From the NCBI GenBank assembly GCA_038229695.1, contig JBBROE010000012.1, forward strand, positions 1 to 55,556: a stretch of 55,556 nucleotides of DNA, given 5' to 3'. Position numbers and translations under genes: made by a program. Positions 25,912 through 34,532 of this stretch are shown here, piece after piece. The notes beneath the pieces are model-generated. The model made no database searches. It had not been told where the DNA came from and saw only the letters and a list, made by a program, of their open reading frames with translations. Numbering within the stretch: position 1 is the first letter of the stretch; the number at the start of each line of letters is the position of its first letter. Source of the stretch: JACMLD01 sp038229695. GTDB taxonomy: Bacteria; Bacteroidota; Bacteroidia; Chitinophagales; Chitinophagaceae.

Positions 25912-27669
25912 GTGAAAAAGTTCTGTACGATATTATTCAGTTTACTTGCTGGCCTGGGCCTTACTGCCCAGTATTACCTGCGGGGAGAAGTGAAAGATGA
26001 GGATAATGCCGCTCTTCCAAACGCCCGGATCCTACAGCTGTCCACCGGATACGTCTTTTACTCAGGAAGCACTGGCACTTTCGGTATAGGATCATCCGTT
26101 CAGAATGATTCGGTAGTGGTTTCCTTTGAAGGTTACCAGGCGCAACGGCTTCGGCTTTCCGCTAACCGGTATACGCCCATCGTGATGAAGCTCCAGCAGG
26201 CTGCTGGAAACCTGCACCGTAATAAACTGGTATCCATTACCAAAGATTTGCACCGAGCTGGTCAGCAATACTGGTCGGTAGGCCGGGAAACGTACAGCAA
26301 CCTGGTGGAAAACGATTTTATTCCTGCCAGGAAATACCCTGAAACCGGTTTCGCCATCAATACCGATAAAGCTTCTTACAGCAACATGCGCCGCTTTATT
26401 AACATGGGCAGCACGGTACCGCCTGATGCCATCCGGATTGAGGAACTGCTGAATTATTTCAACTTTGGTTATAAGGAGCCGGCCACCGACAGTGTTTTTT
26501 CATTCGACGCTTTCCTCAGCGATTGTCCCTGGCGGCCTGCAGACCGTTTGTTGTACCTGAAAGTATGCGCAAGAAAGGTGGATATGCGCAATGTTCCGCC
26601 GAGCAACCTGGTTTTTCTCATCGATATCTCCGGCTCTATGGATATGCCCAACCGGCTGCCGCTGCTTAAATCTGCCTTTAAGCTGATGATAAATAACCTC
26701 CGCCCCATCGATACGGTGTCAATCGTTGTTTACGGCAGTACAGTAGGCACCTGGCTGCAGCCCACCTCGGGATCCGACAAAGAAAAAATTACCAGGGCGG
26801 TGGATGATCTTGAGCCGGGAGGGTCAACGCCCGGAGCCTCGGGGATACAGGCCGCCTATGCACTGGCGAAAAATCAATTTATAAAAAATGGTAATAACCG
26901 CGTGATACTGGCTACGGACGGCGACTTCAACGTAGGACAGGCCAATGAGGAAGAACTCGAGAACATGATTACCCTTCACCGCCAGTCGGGCATTTATCTC
27001 ACCTGCCTCGGTGTAGGCATGGGAAATTATAAGGATTCCAAACTGGAAGTACTCGCCAAAAAAGGCAATGGCAATTTTGCTTACCTGGACAATGAAAAGG
27101 AAGCCGAGAAAGTACTGGTTAAAGAGATTACCCAAACACTTTATACGGTAGCCGATGATGCTTATCTTAGTATCCGGTTCAACGCGGACCTGGTAAAGGA
27201 ATACCGGCTGATTGGCTTTGACAACAAACTGAAGGCCGCTACCGATTCCCTCGGTGAGCTGGAAGGTGGTGAAGTGGGATCGGGCCATTCCATCATGGCC
27301 ATTTTCGAGGTGACACCCGCCGACAGCCTGCCCGCATGGTCAGCCAGCGGTCAGCAAAAAGCGCTGGCAGATGCCGTGGTTAACTTCCGTCATCCCGGCA
27401 GTGCCGGCAAGTATACCACCCATTATAGCGTTCCCGCTAAATATACGGCTTTTACAGATCTGCCGGCCTGCCATCGTTTCGCGGCAGCGGTGGTAGAAGT
27501 GGCGTTGCTCCTGAAGGATTCGCAGTATGCAGGACAGTTAAGTTGGGTACAGGCAGCCACATTGGCGGCGGCGTCGTTCAATGAAAAAGATGAGGCGCAA
27601 AAGGAATTTATCGGCCTGGTGGAAAAGGCACGGAAGATTTATGGCAGGCACCGGAAAAAACGATCCTGA
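25912..27669 (+). CDS. exported VWA-domain protein (YfbK type) with carboxypeptidase-like N-terminal domain
   Basis: 585 residues starting with GTG at 25912; no ATG gives a complete signal peptide (residues 1-20, ending LGLTAQ). Order of domains: a carboxypeptidase-D regulatory-like beta sandwich (22-95), the vWF_A N-terminal YfbK block (about 140-190: GFAINTDKASYSNMRRF, RIEELLNYF), a VWA domain (232-405) with an intact MIDAS Asp238-x-Ser240-x-Ser242, and a DUF3520-like C-terminus (405-580). VWA domains bind protein ligands through a metal ion. No TonB or sorting domain is seen, so it is probably periplasmic. The ligand is unknown. Confidence 0.87.
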   Translation: MKKFCTILFSLLAGLGLTAQYYLRGEVKDEDNAALPNARILQLSTGYVFYSGSTGTFGIGSSVQNDSVVVSFEGYQAQRLRLSANRYTPIVMKLQQAAGNLHRNKLVSITKDLHRAGQQYWSVGRETYSNLVENDFIPARKYPETGFAINTDKASYSNMRRFINMGSTVPPDAIRIEELLNYFNFGYKEPATDSVFSFDAFLSDCPWRPADRLLYLKVCARKVDMRNVPPSNLVFLIDISGSMDMPNRLPLLKSAFKLMINNLRPIDTVSIVVYGSTVGTWLQPTSGSDKEKITRAVDDLEPGGSTPGASGIQAAYALAKNQFIKNGNNRVILATDGDFNVGQANEEELENMITLHRQSGIYLTCLGVGMGNYKDSKLEVLAKKGNGNFAYLDNEKEAEKVLVKEITQTLYTVADDAYLSIRFNADLVKEYRLIGFDNKLKAATDSLGELEGGEVGSGHSIMAIFEVTPADSLPAWSASGQQKALADAVVNFRHPGSAGKYTTHYSVPAKYTAFTDLPACHRFAAAVVEVALLLKDSQYAGQLSWVQAATLAAASFNEKDEAQKEFIGLVEKARKIYGRHRKKRS

Positions 27670-27680
27670 CGGGATGGTCG

Positions 27681-29039
27681 TCAGTTTTTCGCCGGGGCGG
27701 TAAGTCCCAACCGCCTGGATATGTCCGAACTAAACACGCCCCGGGGGTCATACTGTGCTTTTACGGTCATCCATTCCCGGTAGTCAGGGTACATTTTCCT
27801 GAACATTTCCTGCGTAAGCAAGGCGTCCTTACCGAGGTAGAGTCTTCCGCCGGCGGCAAGCACTTTCTCATCGAGTCTGGGGGTGAACGACAGCAGTTTA
27901 TCCGACACCGGGAAATCGATAGCCAGCGTATACCCTTTAAACGGGAAGGACAGCATCCGCTGGCCCTCTCCCATGCGTTTGAAGACATTGAGGAAGGGAG
28001 TACAACCGCTTGCCGCAATCATTTCCAGGATTTCCTGGAGATGTCGCCGGCCGTTTTGTTCCGGTATAACGAATTGGTACTGGATAAATCCCCGCCGGCC
28101 ATATCCCTTATTCCAGTTGTTGATCGCATCGAGCGGGAAAAAGAATTTTTCATAATGCACAAATTCTTTGGGCGAATTCTGCACAAATGCAATCACTTTG
28201 TTGAGCACCTGGACGGTCAGCCCGTTGAGTGCGAAAGAGGGGAAAAAGAATGGTATGGTTAATTTCCCTTTATGATGAAGTTTCAGCGGATCCCGTTGAA
28301 GAGCAGGCGGCAGTTCAGCCAGGGACGCCGGGTTACCGAGCGTGAGTACGCCGCTGCCGAGCTTTTTGCCTTTAGCGAGCGCATCTATCCAGGCCACTGA
28401 GTAATTATAGTCGTGGTCATACTTTTCAAGGGCTTCAAGCATATGATCGAGGTCACGGATAACGACAGACTTCTGTTTAAAATAGGTAGTTTCCACTTTT
28501 CTTAGCCTGATCGTTGCCGTTAGTATAATACCGAGCAGGCCGAGACCACCGAAAGTAGCATAAAATAAATCTGCGTGTTCAGTTCGGGACGCCGTAACCC
28601 GACTCCCGTCCGCCAGCAAGAGGGTGATTTCTACAACGCAGTTGATAAAGGAACCATCGATATGGTGCGCTTTGCCGTGGATATCGTTGGCGATAGCGCC
28701 GCCAATGGTAACAAATTTTGTACCCGGGCAAATCATGGGCAGCCAGCCTTTCGGTCCGAAGGTGGAAATGATATCCTCCAGGCTTGCACCGGCCTCGCAA
28801 TGCAGGATGCCGTCCGCGGGATCCCATCCGAGAAAAAGGTTCAGTTTAGTGGTAGTGGCAACCGTCTTACCGCTGTTAATAGCCTGGTCGCCGTAACTTC
28901 TTCCCAGTCCCCGGGCAATCAGCGACCCCGCCGCCAGTGCTTCCCGGCTTTCTTTTATCGAATGCAGGTACAGATTGTACGATTCAGTGACGGGGTAGTT
29001 CCCCCAACCGGCCAGCATTTCTTTTTTTCCAGGTAACAT
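27681..29039 (-). CDS. FAD-binding oxidoreductase, DprE1-like
   Basis: 452 residues from the ATG at 29039 (MLPGKKEML); the two upstream codons begin with TTG. The PCMH-type FAD domain is clear: ARGLGRSYGDQAIN near residue 45 and CPGTKFVTIGGAIANDIHGK near 107, both close to decaprenylphosphoryl-beta-D-ribose oxidase (DprE1). The C-terminal half contains HYEKFFFPLDAI and QYQFVIPEQ. DprE1 epimerises ribose to arabinose units with DprE2; no DprE2 reductase is in the window, so the sugar substrate is uncertain. Related L-gulonolactone-type oxidases are an alternative. Confidence 0.82.
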   Translation of the reverse strand: MLPGKKEMLAGWGNYPVTESYNLYLHSIKESREALAAGSLIARGLGRSYGDQAINSGKTVATTTKLNLFLGWDPADGILHCEAGASLEDIISTFGPKGWLPMICPGTKFVTIGGAIANDIHGKAHHIDGSFINCVVEITLLLADGSRVTASRTEHADLFYATFGGLGLLGIILTATIRLRKVETTYFKQKSVVIRDLDHMLEALEKYDHDYNYSVAWIDALAKGKKLGSGVLTLGNPASLAELPPALQRDPLKLHHKGKLTIPFFFPSFALNGLTVQVLNKVIAFVQNSPKEFVHYEKFFFPLDAINNWNKGYGRRGFIQYQFVIPEQNGRRHLQEILEMIAASGCTPFLNVFKRMGEGQRMLSFPFKGYTLAIDFPVSDKLLSFTPRLDEKVLAAGGRLYLGKDALLTQEMFRKMYPDYREWMTVKAQYDPRGVFSSDISRRLGLTAPAKN

Positions 29040-29140
29040 AATCAATGGTTTGATGAAGCCGATTGCGCCAATTTACTGCAATAACTACAAACGCCAAAGC
29101 AGGGTCCGCCACCCGTACATAGAGCCGGGGCGGTACTTAA

Positions 29141-29175
29141 TAAAAGGCCTGCAGCTGGAATGCCGCAGGCCTTTT
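29141..29175 (-). terminator. intrinsic terminator of grpE-dnaJ
   Basis: Inverted repeat TAAAAGGCCTGC (29141-29152) / GCAGGCCTTTTA (29164-29175), a 12-bp perfect stem with an 11-base loop, 17 bases past the dnaJ stop. The T-rich arm makes it plausible in both directions. Confidence 0.75.
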
Positions 29176-29192
29176 ACGGGTGTATGCCACCG

Positions 29193-30350
29193 TTAGGTAA
29201 ACATTTCTCTCATCTTTTCGAAGAAACTTTTATCACTTTTCTCCGGCTTCGGTTGAAAATTGGACGAAGCGCCCATTTTTTCCAGCATGGATTTTTCTTC
29301 CGGCGAAACGTGCTGCGGGGTCCATACATTCACGTGAATCAGCTGGTCCCCTTTCGCATAGCCGTTCACTTCAGGAAAACCTTTGCCTTTCAGGCGGAAA
29401 ATTTTTCCGCTTTGCGTGCCCGGTGGTATCTTGATTTTGACTTTTCCGTCAATCGTGGGTACTTCGAGCTGTGTACCGAATACCGCGTCGGGAATGGTGA
29501 TGTGGAGGTCGTAAGCCACGTTCAGGCCATCGCGGTGAAGATCCTTATGGGCCTCTTCTTCGATAAGCACAAGCAGGTCCCCGGCGGAGCCGCCCCGTTC
29601 ACCGGCATTCCCTTTGCCGGCCAGGCTCAGGTTCATGCCTTCCTGCACGCCGGCAGGGATGTTGAGGGTGACCATTTCTTCTCCGTACACTCGACCTTCA
29701 CCCTTGCAGTTACCACATTTAGCCGTTATGGTAGTGCCTTCGCCGTTACAGGTGGGGCAGGTGGTGACGGTCTGCATTTGCCCAAGAAACGTATTGGTGA
29801 CCCGTTTCACCTGGCCGTTTCCACCGCAGGTACCGCAGGTTTGAACGCTGCTTTTATCTTTTGCCCCGGAGCCGCTGCAGGTTCCGCAGACTACATATTT
29901 TTTAACTTTGACATTACGGGTGGCGCCGTTGGCGATTTCCTCATAATTCAGTTTCACTTTTATGCGCAGGCTGCTGCCTTTGACCCCCCTGGGGCGACCG
30001 CTGCTGCTACGGCCCTGTCGTCCTCCCCCACCAAAGAAATTCCCGAAAAGATCGTCCCCAAAAATATCACCGAACTGGCTGAAGATATCTTCGGTATTCA
30101 TGTGGGGACCACCCCTGGCACTGCTGCCAAGGCCGGCATGACCAAACCTGTCGTATTGGGATTTTTTTTCAGCGTCACTAAGCACTTCATAGGCTTCAGC
30201 GGCTTCTTTAAACTTTTCCTCGGCCGGTTTATCGCCAGGGTTACGATCCGGGTGAAACTGCATCGCTACCTTACGATATGCTTTTTTGATCTCATCAGCG
30301 GAAGAGCCCTTTCCAACACCGAGTACCTCGTAATAATCTCTCTTTGACAT
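29193..30350 (-). CDS. dnaJ: molecular chaperone DnaJ
   Basis: 385 residues from the ATG at 30350 (MSKRDYYEVLG). The J domain has HPD (QFHPDRNPGD) at about residue 33, a Gly-rich linker (FGGGGRQGRSS) follows, and four CxxCxGxG zinc repeats are present (CGTCSGSG, CGTCGGNG, CPTCNGEG, CGNCKGEG), then the substrate-binding C-terminus. It stimulates the DnaK ATPase and hands over unfolded clients. 54 bases after grpE in one transcript. A long open frame on the opposite strand is a shadow. Confidence 0.97.
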   Translation of the reverse strand: MSKRDYYEVLGVGKGSSADEIKKAYRKVAMQFHPDRNPGDKPAEEKFKEAAEAYEVLSDAEKKSQYDRFGHAGLGSSARGGPHMNTEDIFSQFGDIFGDDLFGNFFGGGGRQGRSSSGRPRGVKGSSLRIKVKLNYEEIANGATRNVKVKKYVVCGTCSGSGAKDKSSVQTCGTCGGNGQVKRVTNTFLGQMQTVTTCPTCNGEGTTITAKCGNCKGEGRVYGEEMVTLNIPAGVQEGMNLSLAGKGNAGERGGSAGDLLVLIEEEAHKDLHRDGLNVAYDLHITIPDAVFGTQLEVPTIDGKVKIKIPPGTQSGKIFRLKGKGFPEVNGYAKGDQLIHVNVWTPQHVSPEEKSMLEKMGASSNFQPKPEKSDKSFFEKMREMFT

Positions 30351-30404
30351 AAAAATTGACAACTGTTAATCCTTAAATACGGGCGGGAAGCAGCACCGGG
30401 CTGC

Positions 30405-30983
30405 TTATTTTCCCACTACTACTTTAGCAAACCTGATGATTTTATCGTTGAGGGTATACCCTTTCTGTACTTCATCCAGGATTTTACCCTGCATATCTTT
30501 TGACGGTGCCGGTATCTCGGTGATGGCTTCATGCAAATCAGGATTGAAATCCTCGCCGGTGCTTTTCATAGCCTTTAACCCTTTAGCCTGCATCGTCGAG
30601 CGCAGTTTGTTGAATACAAGGAGAATACCTTCCTTTACCGCCTCAGAATCGGCACCGGATTCCAGTTGCCGGGTAGCTCGTTCCGCGTCATCCATCACAT
30701 CGAGAAGCGAGGTGATGACATCTTTTCCGGCGGTTTGGATAAGTTCCAGGCGTTCCTTTGCATTTCTCTTCCTGAAATTATCAAATTCAGCGACCAGCCG
30801 AAGGTATTTATCCTTCCATTCAGCTGCTTCCTGCTGTAATTTTTCCGTTTCACTGTCTTCCCCGGACGGGTTGCTGAGGTGGTTGCTTCCGGCCACATCA
30901 GAATCAGCATTGATATTGAGGGCATCTTCCAGTCCACCCGTATCGTTCATTTCATCCCTGTTTTTAACGTCTTTTTCTTGCAT
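30405..30983 (-). CDS. grpE: nucleotide exchange factor GrpE
   Basis: 192 residues. The acidic N-terminus is variable; the conserved core starts at EWKDKYLRLVAEFDNFRKRN, the long GrpE dimer helix, and ends with EVQKGYTLNDKIIRFAKVVV, the beta-wing signature. GrpE releases ADP from DnaK. A promoter-like pair lies 24 bases upstream, and the gene leads a grpE-dnaJ operon; dnaK is not in the window. No CIRCE inverted repeat is seen upstream. Confidence 0.96.
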   Translation of the reverse strand: MQEKDVKNRDEMNDTGGLEDALNINADSDVAGSNHLSNPSGEDSETEKLQQEAAEWKDKYLRLVAEFDNFRKRNAKERLELIQTAGKDVITSLLDVMDDAERATRQLESGADSEAVKEGILLVFNKLRSTMQAKGLKAMKSTGEDFNPDLHEAITEIPAPSKDMQGKILDEVQKGYTLNDKIIRFAKVVVGK

Positions 30984-31006
30984 AATCTTATACTTGTTAA
31001 TGTCCG

Positions 31007-31037
31007 CGAAGGTACGGTAGGCAATAATGCTGCCAAG
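31007..31037 (-). promoter_or_regulatory. candidate promoter of grpE-dnaJ (CTTG-N19-TACCTTCG)
   Basis: On the minus strand CTTG (31034-31037), 19 bases, then TACCTTCG (31007-31014); one mismatch in each box. The same TACCTTCG occurs in the rpsF promoter. Expected start near 31000, about 17 bases before the grpE ATG. Confidence 0.5.
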
Positions 31038-31154
31038 GGGGTGGGGAGAGACAAATTGTCGCTTCTGTAAATCAATAACTACCAGCGGCTAAGGGGTTTA
31101 AAGCGCAGTAAACGGGGGTTGCATTACCTTGCATCCTCCAATATGGTTTTCAGT

Positions 31155-32327
31155 ATGACAAAAGTTTATCTAAACCGAAAAATAAGCAGGCGTGTAGAGG
31201 ATGGTCACCCATGGATCTATGGCAACGAAGTTAATGCGGTAGAAGGCGACCCGTCAGGGGGCGATATTGTAGACGTGTTTACGCATGACCGGAAATTCAT
31301 CGGCCGCGGGTATATAAACCCGGTTTCCCAAATCATGGTCAGGTTGCTGACGCGTAACCAGTCGGAACCGATAAATGACGACTTTTTTTACCGGAAGATT
31401 TCCCAGGCCTGGGCCTATAAAAGCCGGCTAGGCTATACCGAAAACTGCCGCCTGGTATTTGGAGAAGCCGACTTTCTGCCAGCGCTAGTTATCGACAAAT
31501 TCAACGATTATTTTGTTTTGCAAACCCTTTCACTCGGAATGGATAAATGGAAAACAAGCATCGTGGCGGCCATTGAAACAATTTTCCAGCCCAAAGGCAT
31601 TTATGAACGAAATGATGTTCCCGTACGTGAACTGGAGGGCATGGAACAGCGCAAGGGTTTTTTATCCGCTCCATTCGATACACTGCTCAGGATTAAAGAG
31701 CACGGTATTGAGTTTTATGTGGATGTGGAGAACGGGCAGAAAACCGGTTATTTCCTGGACCAGCACGACAACAGGAAAGCCATTGAGCCGCTGGTAAAAG
31801 GCGCCGAGGTGCTGGGAGCCTTTACCTATACGGGTTCTTTTGAATTGCATGCCGCCCGTTACGGGGCCAAAAGTGTATATGGAATTGATATTTCTGCCGA
31901 TGCCGTGGCCCTGGCCAACCGCAACGCGGCCCTGAACGGGCTTGAAGAAGTGTGCCGGTTTGAGGCGCTCAATGCCTTCGACGTATTGAAAGGATGGGCC
32001 AAAGACGGCCGGCAATGGGATGTGGTGATGCTTGACCCGCCGGCATTCACCAAAAGCCGTGAAAGCATTGACAAAGCCGTAAGCGGTTATAAGGAGATTA
32101 ACCTGCGTGGTATGAAACTTATCCGCCCGGGGGGATTCCTGGTCACCTCTTCCTGTACCAATCTTGTTTCGCCCGCTGCTTTCTTAGACATGATCCAGCA
32201 CGCGGCAAAAGATGCCAAACGAAAATTGAGACAGGTGACTTACCAGAGCCAGTCTCCGGATCACCCGATCATCTGGGGAATGGAGAATACGCACTACCTG
32301 AAGTTCCTGATCGTACAGGTGTTGTAA
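31155..32327 (+). CDS. class I SAM-dependent rRNA methyltransferase (RlmI-like)
   Basis: 390 residues from the ATG at 31155 (MTKVYLNRKISRR); an ATG four codons upstream is possible. An N-terminal PUA domain (about 1-75, GHPWIYGNEV) precedes a Rossmann methyltransferase domain with KTGYFLDQHDNR, AFTYTGSFELHAARYGAK, the acidic GIDISADAV and the catalytic block VMLDPPAFTKS. RlmI methylates C1962 of 23S rRNA in E. coli; here the exact position is inferred. The final conserved Cys in TSSCTNLVSP fits m5C enzymes. Confidence 0.92.
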   Translation: MTKVYLNRKISRRVEDGHPWIYGNEVNAVEGDPSGGDIVDVFTHDRKFIGRGYINPVSQIMVRLLTRNQSEPINDDFFYRKISQAWAYKSRLGYTENCRLVFGEADFLPALVIDKFNDYFVLQTLSLGMDKWKTSIVAAIETIFQPKGIYERNDVPVRELEGMEQRKGFLSAPFDTLLRIKEHGIEFYVDVENGQKTGYFLDQHDNRKAIEPLVKGAEVLGAFTYTGSFELHAARYGAKSVYGIDISADAVALANRNAALNGLEEVCRFEALNAFDVLKGWAKDGRQWDVVMLDPPAFTKSRESIDKAVSGYKEINLRGMKLIRPGGFLVTSSCTNLVSPAAFLDMIQHAAKDAKRKLRQVTYQSQSPDHPIIWGMENTHYLKFLIVQVL

Positions 32328-32344
32328 TTGATGGGGAGGGTGGG

Positions 32345-32683
32345 CTAATGCGACACCTGGAACTTGCCCGAGTCGATCATTTTCCCGCTTTTATCCCGGA
32401 GCTGAAAAATGTACACGCCGCGGTAAAAATCGGTGACATTGACAATTGTCTTTTGGGATACAGCGGGGATGTCCAGTACTTTTTTGCCCACGAAGTTATA
32501 CACCTGGAAAGAATAATTTTTTTCCGGCACCTGTTCCAGATCAAAGGTTATCTGGGAAACAGCCGGGTTGGGGTAAAACCTGATTACCCTTGCAGGAGCA
32601 TCCTGCGGCAGGTTACGCGAAGTCTGGCTCTTCGCCGGAAAAGCAAGAAAAGAAATAAAAGTTAACAGGTAAAAAAACTTCAT
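32345..32683 (-). CDS. minimal T9SS type A sorting-domain protein
   Basis: Only 112 residues: a signal peptide (FYLLTFISFLAFPAKSQ), a linker of about 15 residues, then an 80-residue type A C-terminal domain starting at VIRFYPNPAVSQITFDL, with YNFVGKKVLDI and GVYIFQLRD and ending DSGKFQVSH. The sorting domain directs outer-membrane passage through the type IX system and usually follows a large enzyme or adhesin. Here there is essentially no passenger. It may be a decoy, a surface anchor, or a small folded protein in its own right. It converges with the RlmI-like gene, with 17 bases between stops. Confidence 0.85.
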   Translation of the reverse strand: MKFFYLLTFISFLAFPAKSQTSRNLPQDAPARVIRFYPNPAVSQITFDLEQVPEKNYSFQVYNFVGKKVLDIPAVSQKTIVNVTDFYRGVYIFQLRDKSGKMIDSGKFQVSH

Positions 32684-32816
32684 AGGCGATAGTACATTTT
32701 ACATTGAGCCAGTAGCCTGTAAAGACGTTTTAACGAATTTACAAACCTTTTTGCACAATAATTAAATGCGGTTGCCGGGATTTTAACGGCAACCTGGTTT
32801 TATCTATCTGTTAACG

Positions 32817-33284
32817 CTATTCAAGGCTTTTAAGTATACTTTGGATGGCTTCAAAATTGGGTAGGTCTCCCGGATTGTCTAGCACTTCCGCATACTGCAC
32901 AATTCCCTGTTTATCAATAATAAAAGCAGCTCTTTTAGACACCCCTTTCATCCATCCAAGTTGCTCATACAGCGCTCCGAAGGCGGTGGATGCCTCTTTG
33001 TTGAAATCGCTCAGCAGCGGGAAGTTGAGCCGTTGTTCCTCGCGGAACCGGGTGAGGGAGGGCGGAGCATCGGTGGAAATCCCGAATACCGAGGCCTGCA
33101 GTCCGTCATAGAAGCTGATATTATCCCTGATGTTACAGAGTTCTTCGGTACAGGTGCCGGTGAATGCAAACGGGAAGAAGAGGAGCAGTGTGATCTTGCC
33201 CCTGGTGGTTTCGAGGGATACCTCCCTGTTTGATCCATCTACTAAATTGAATGCGGGTGCAGGCTGACCGGTTTCGAGTTTCAT
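32817..33284 (-). CDS. peroxiredoxin (AhpE-like)
   Basis: 155 residues from the ATG at 33284 (MKLETGQPAPAF). The block FFPFAFTGTCTEELC holds the peroxidatic Cys45 in PxxFTxxC form and a second Cys50. NPGDLPNFEAI near the C-terminus matches the AhpE/BCP group. It should reduce hydrogen peroxide or organic peroxides in the cytoplasm. A promoter with 19-base spacing ends 20 bases upstream. Confidence 0.93.
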   Translation of the reverse strand: MKLETGQPAPAFNLVDGSNREVSLETTRGKITLLLFFPFAFTGTCTEELCNIRDNISFYDGLQASVFGISTDAPPSLTRFREEQRLNFPLLSDFNKEASTAFGALYEQLGWMKGVSKRAAFIIDKQGIVQYAEVLDNPGDLPNFEAIQSILKSLE

Positions 33285-33303
33285 CGCTATTATTTTATGC
33301 ATG

Positions 33304-33334
33304 CAAATGTAGCTGCACAATTGATAGCCCGAAA
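33304..33334 (-). promoter_or_regulatory. candidate promoter of the peroxiredoxin gene (TTTC-N19-TACATTTG)
   Basis: Minus strand TTTC (33331-33334), 19 bases, TACATTTG (33304-33311). The -7 box is perfect, the -33 box has one mismatch. Expected start near 33298, 14 bases before the ATG. Confidence 0.6.
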
Positions 33335-33452
33335 CAAAATAACAAAAGATGACGGCACAGGCGCTACCCTGTAAAATAAAAATGATAGCCTACGGGAAAA
33401 AACAGGAATATTATGAGGGATTCACCAGCGATCCCTACAGAAAAAATACGAT

Positions 33453-34496
33453 CTAAAAATGCGGGCACAGCACTTTATCGCGGGTGCTGTTATTGCGGTC
33501 GAGGAAACCGATATAGGAAATACTCAGTTCGATGCCACCTCTTCCCTGGCTCACGGTTTTAAGCGGTGATACATTGACGTCATAGCTGAGGGCCACTGAA
33601 AAAGGATTATAGTCAATTTTTATTACCGGTATAAAGGCATCTTTCCAACGCAGGAACGCCCCGCCATGAATAACATACTGCGGCGCATCCGGCTCGCCCA
33701 CTTTAACCGAGTAGAGCGCACCACCGATGGCTTCGTTAAAACTGCCCTGGCTGGAATAATCGGCCTGCAGGGTAAAGAAGGTATTCTCGTCAATATTAAA
33801 TTTCATTCCGCCCGACAAGACAATTTTCGGGTTGAGGGCAGCCGTTGCATTGCGGTAGAACGACGTTCTTGGCCGGTTGAAATGGTGGTAGGCCAGACCG
33901 ATAAAATAGGTATTGGCATAGTCAGGTCCAAACGCGGAATTAAAGCTTGCACCGACTGCACCGTCGAAATAATCGTACTTAGGACTGGTAAACGTTTCGC
34001 CATCGGCCAGGGCGGGGTTATAGGCAACGCCATCGTATTGCGCATTGGTGGTGACTTTCGACCGGTCAATGCTTTTCTCCACGAGGCCGCCCATAAAACC
34101 AACCGACAGGTAGGTTGTTTTATTACTGTTTAATGATTTGTGGTAGTTCAGCGCGGGGAGAATGTTCGTGGTGGTCAGTCCGGCCGTTCCCGCTTTATCG
34201 TACAGCACCTGGATACCGGTGGTAAGAAAATCATCACCCTTCCCTACGGGCATTTTATATTCTATGTTAAACGAGCCGCTCTTGTAGGCATTGGTAAAAC
34301 AGTTCCACTGGTTGCGATAGACCATCTGCGCCCGGATATCGCCGGAAAACAGGCCCGCCAGCGAAGGGTTGCGGAGCAGGGGCGCTTCGAAAAACTGGGA
34401 AAAATGTATATCCTGAGCCCGGACCGGGCCGGCTATTATCATCAACAGGATAAAAACGGGTAGGAAAAAATATTGCTCGTATGTAAGGATTTTCAT
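33453..34496 (-). CDS. PorP/SprF family type IX secretion system membrane protein
   Basis: 347 residues from the ATG at 34496 (MKILTYEQYFFLPVF); the frame extends 11 codons upstream to another ATG. The signal peptide ends AGPVRAQ and is followed by DIHFSQFFEAPLLRNPSLAG, the family signature after cleavage. The rest alternates beta strands with aromatic belts, fitting an outer-membrane barrel. SprF-like proteins are needed for secretion of the adhesin SprB and other type B cargo in Flavobacterium. It lies directly after two type B adhesin genes, its probable clients. It is not the core PorV/PorT component. Confidence 0.93.
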   Translation of the reverse strand: MKILTYEQYFFLPVFILLMIIAGPVRAQDIHFSQFFEAPLLRNPSLAGLFSGDIRAQMVYRNQWNCFTNAYKSGSFNIEYKMPVGKGDDFLTTGIQVLYDKAGTAGLTTTNILPALNYHKSLNSNKTTYLSVGFMGGLVEKSIDRSKVTTNAQYDGVAYNPALADGETFTSPKYDYFDGAVGASFNSAFGPDYANTYFIGLAYHHFNRPRTSFYRNATAALNPKIVLSGGMKFNIDENTFFTLQADYSSQGSFNEAIGGALYSVKVGEPDAPQYVIHGGAFLRWKDAFIPVIKIDYNPFSVALSYDVNVSPLKTVSQGRGGIELSISYIGFLDRNNSTRDKVLCPHF

Positions 34497-34532
34497 AAAC
34501 AAATTTTTCAGTCCCTCGAAATAATACACCGT

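Noticed and set aside
29160..30347. A 395-codon open frame opposite dnaJ
   Set aside because: It is a mirror of the dnaJ coding strand; the other strand has full DnaJ domains and no family is seen here.
30984..31118. CIRCE element upstream of grpE
   Set aside because: No TTAGCACTC-N9-GAGTGCTAA type inverted repeat is present.
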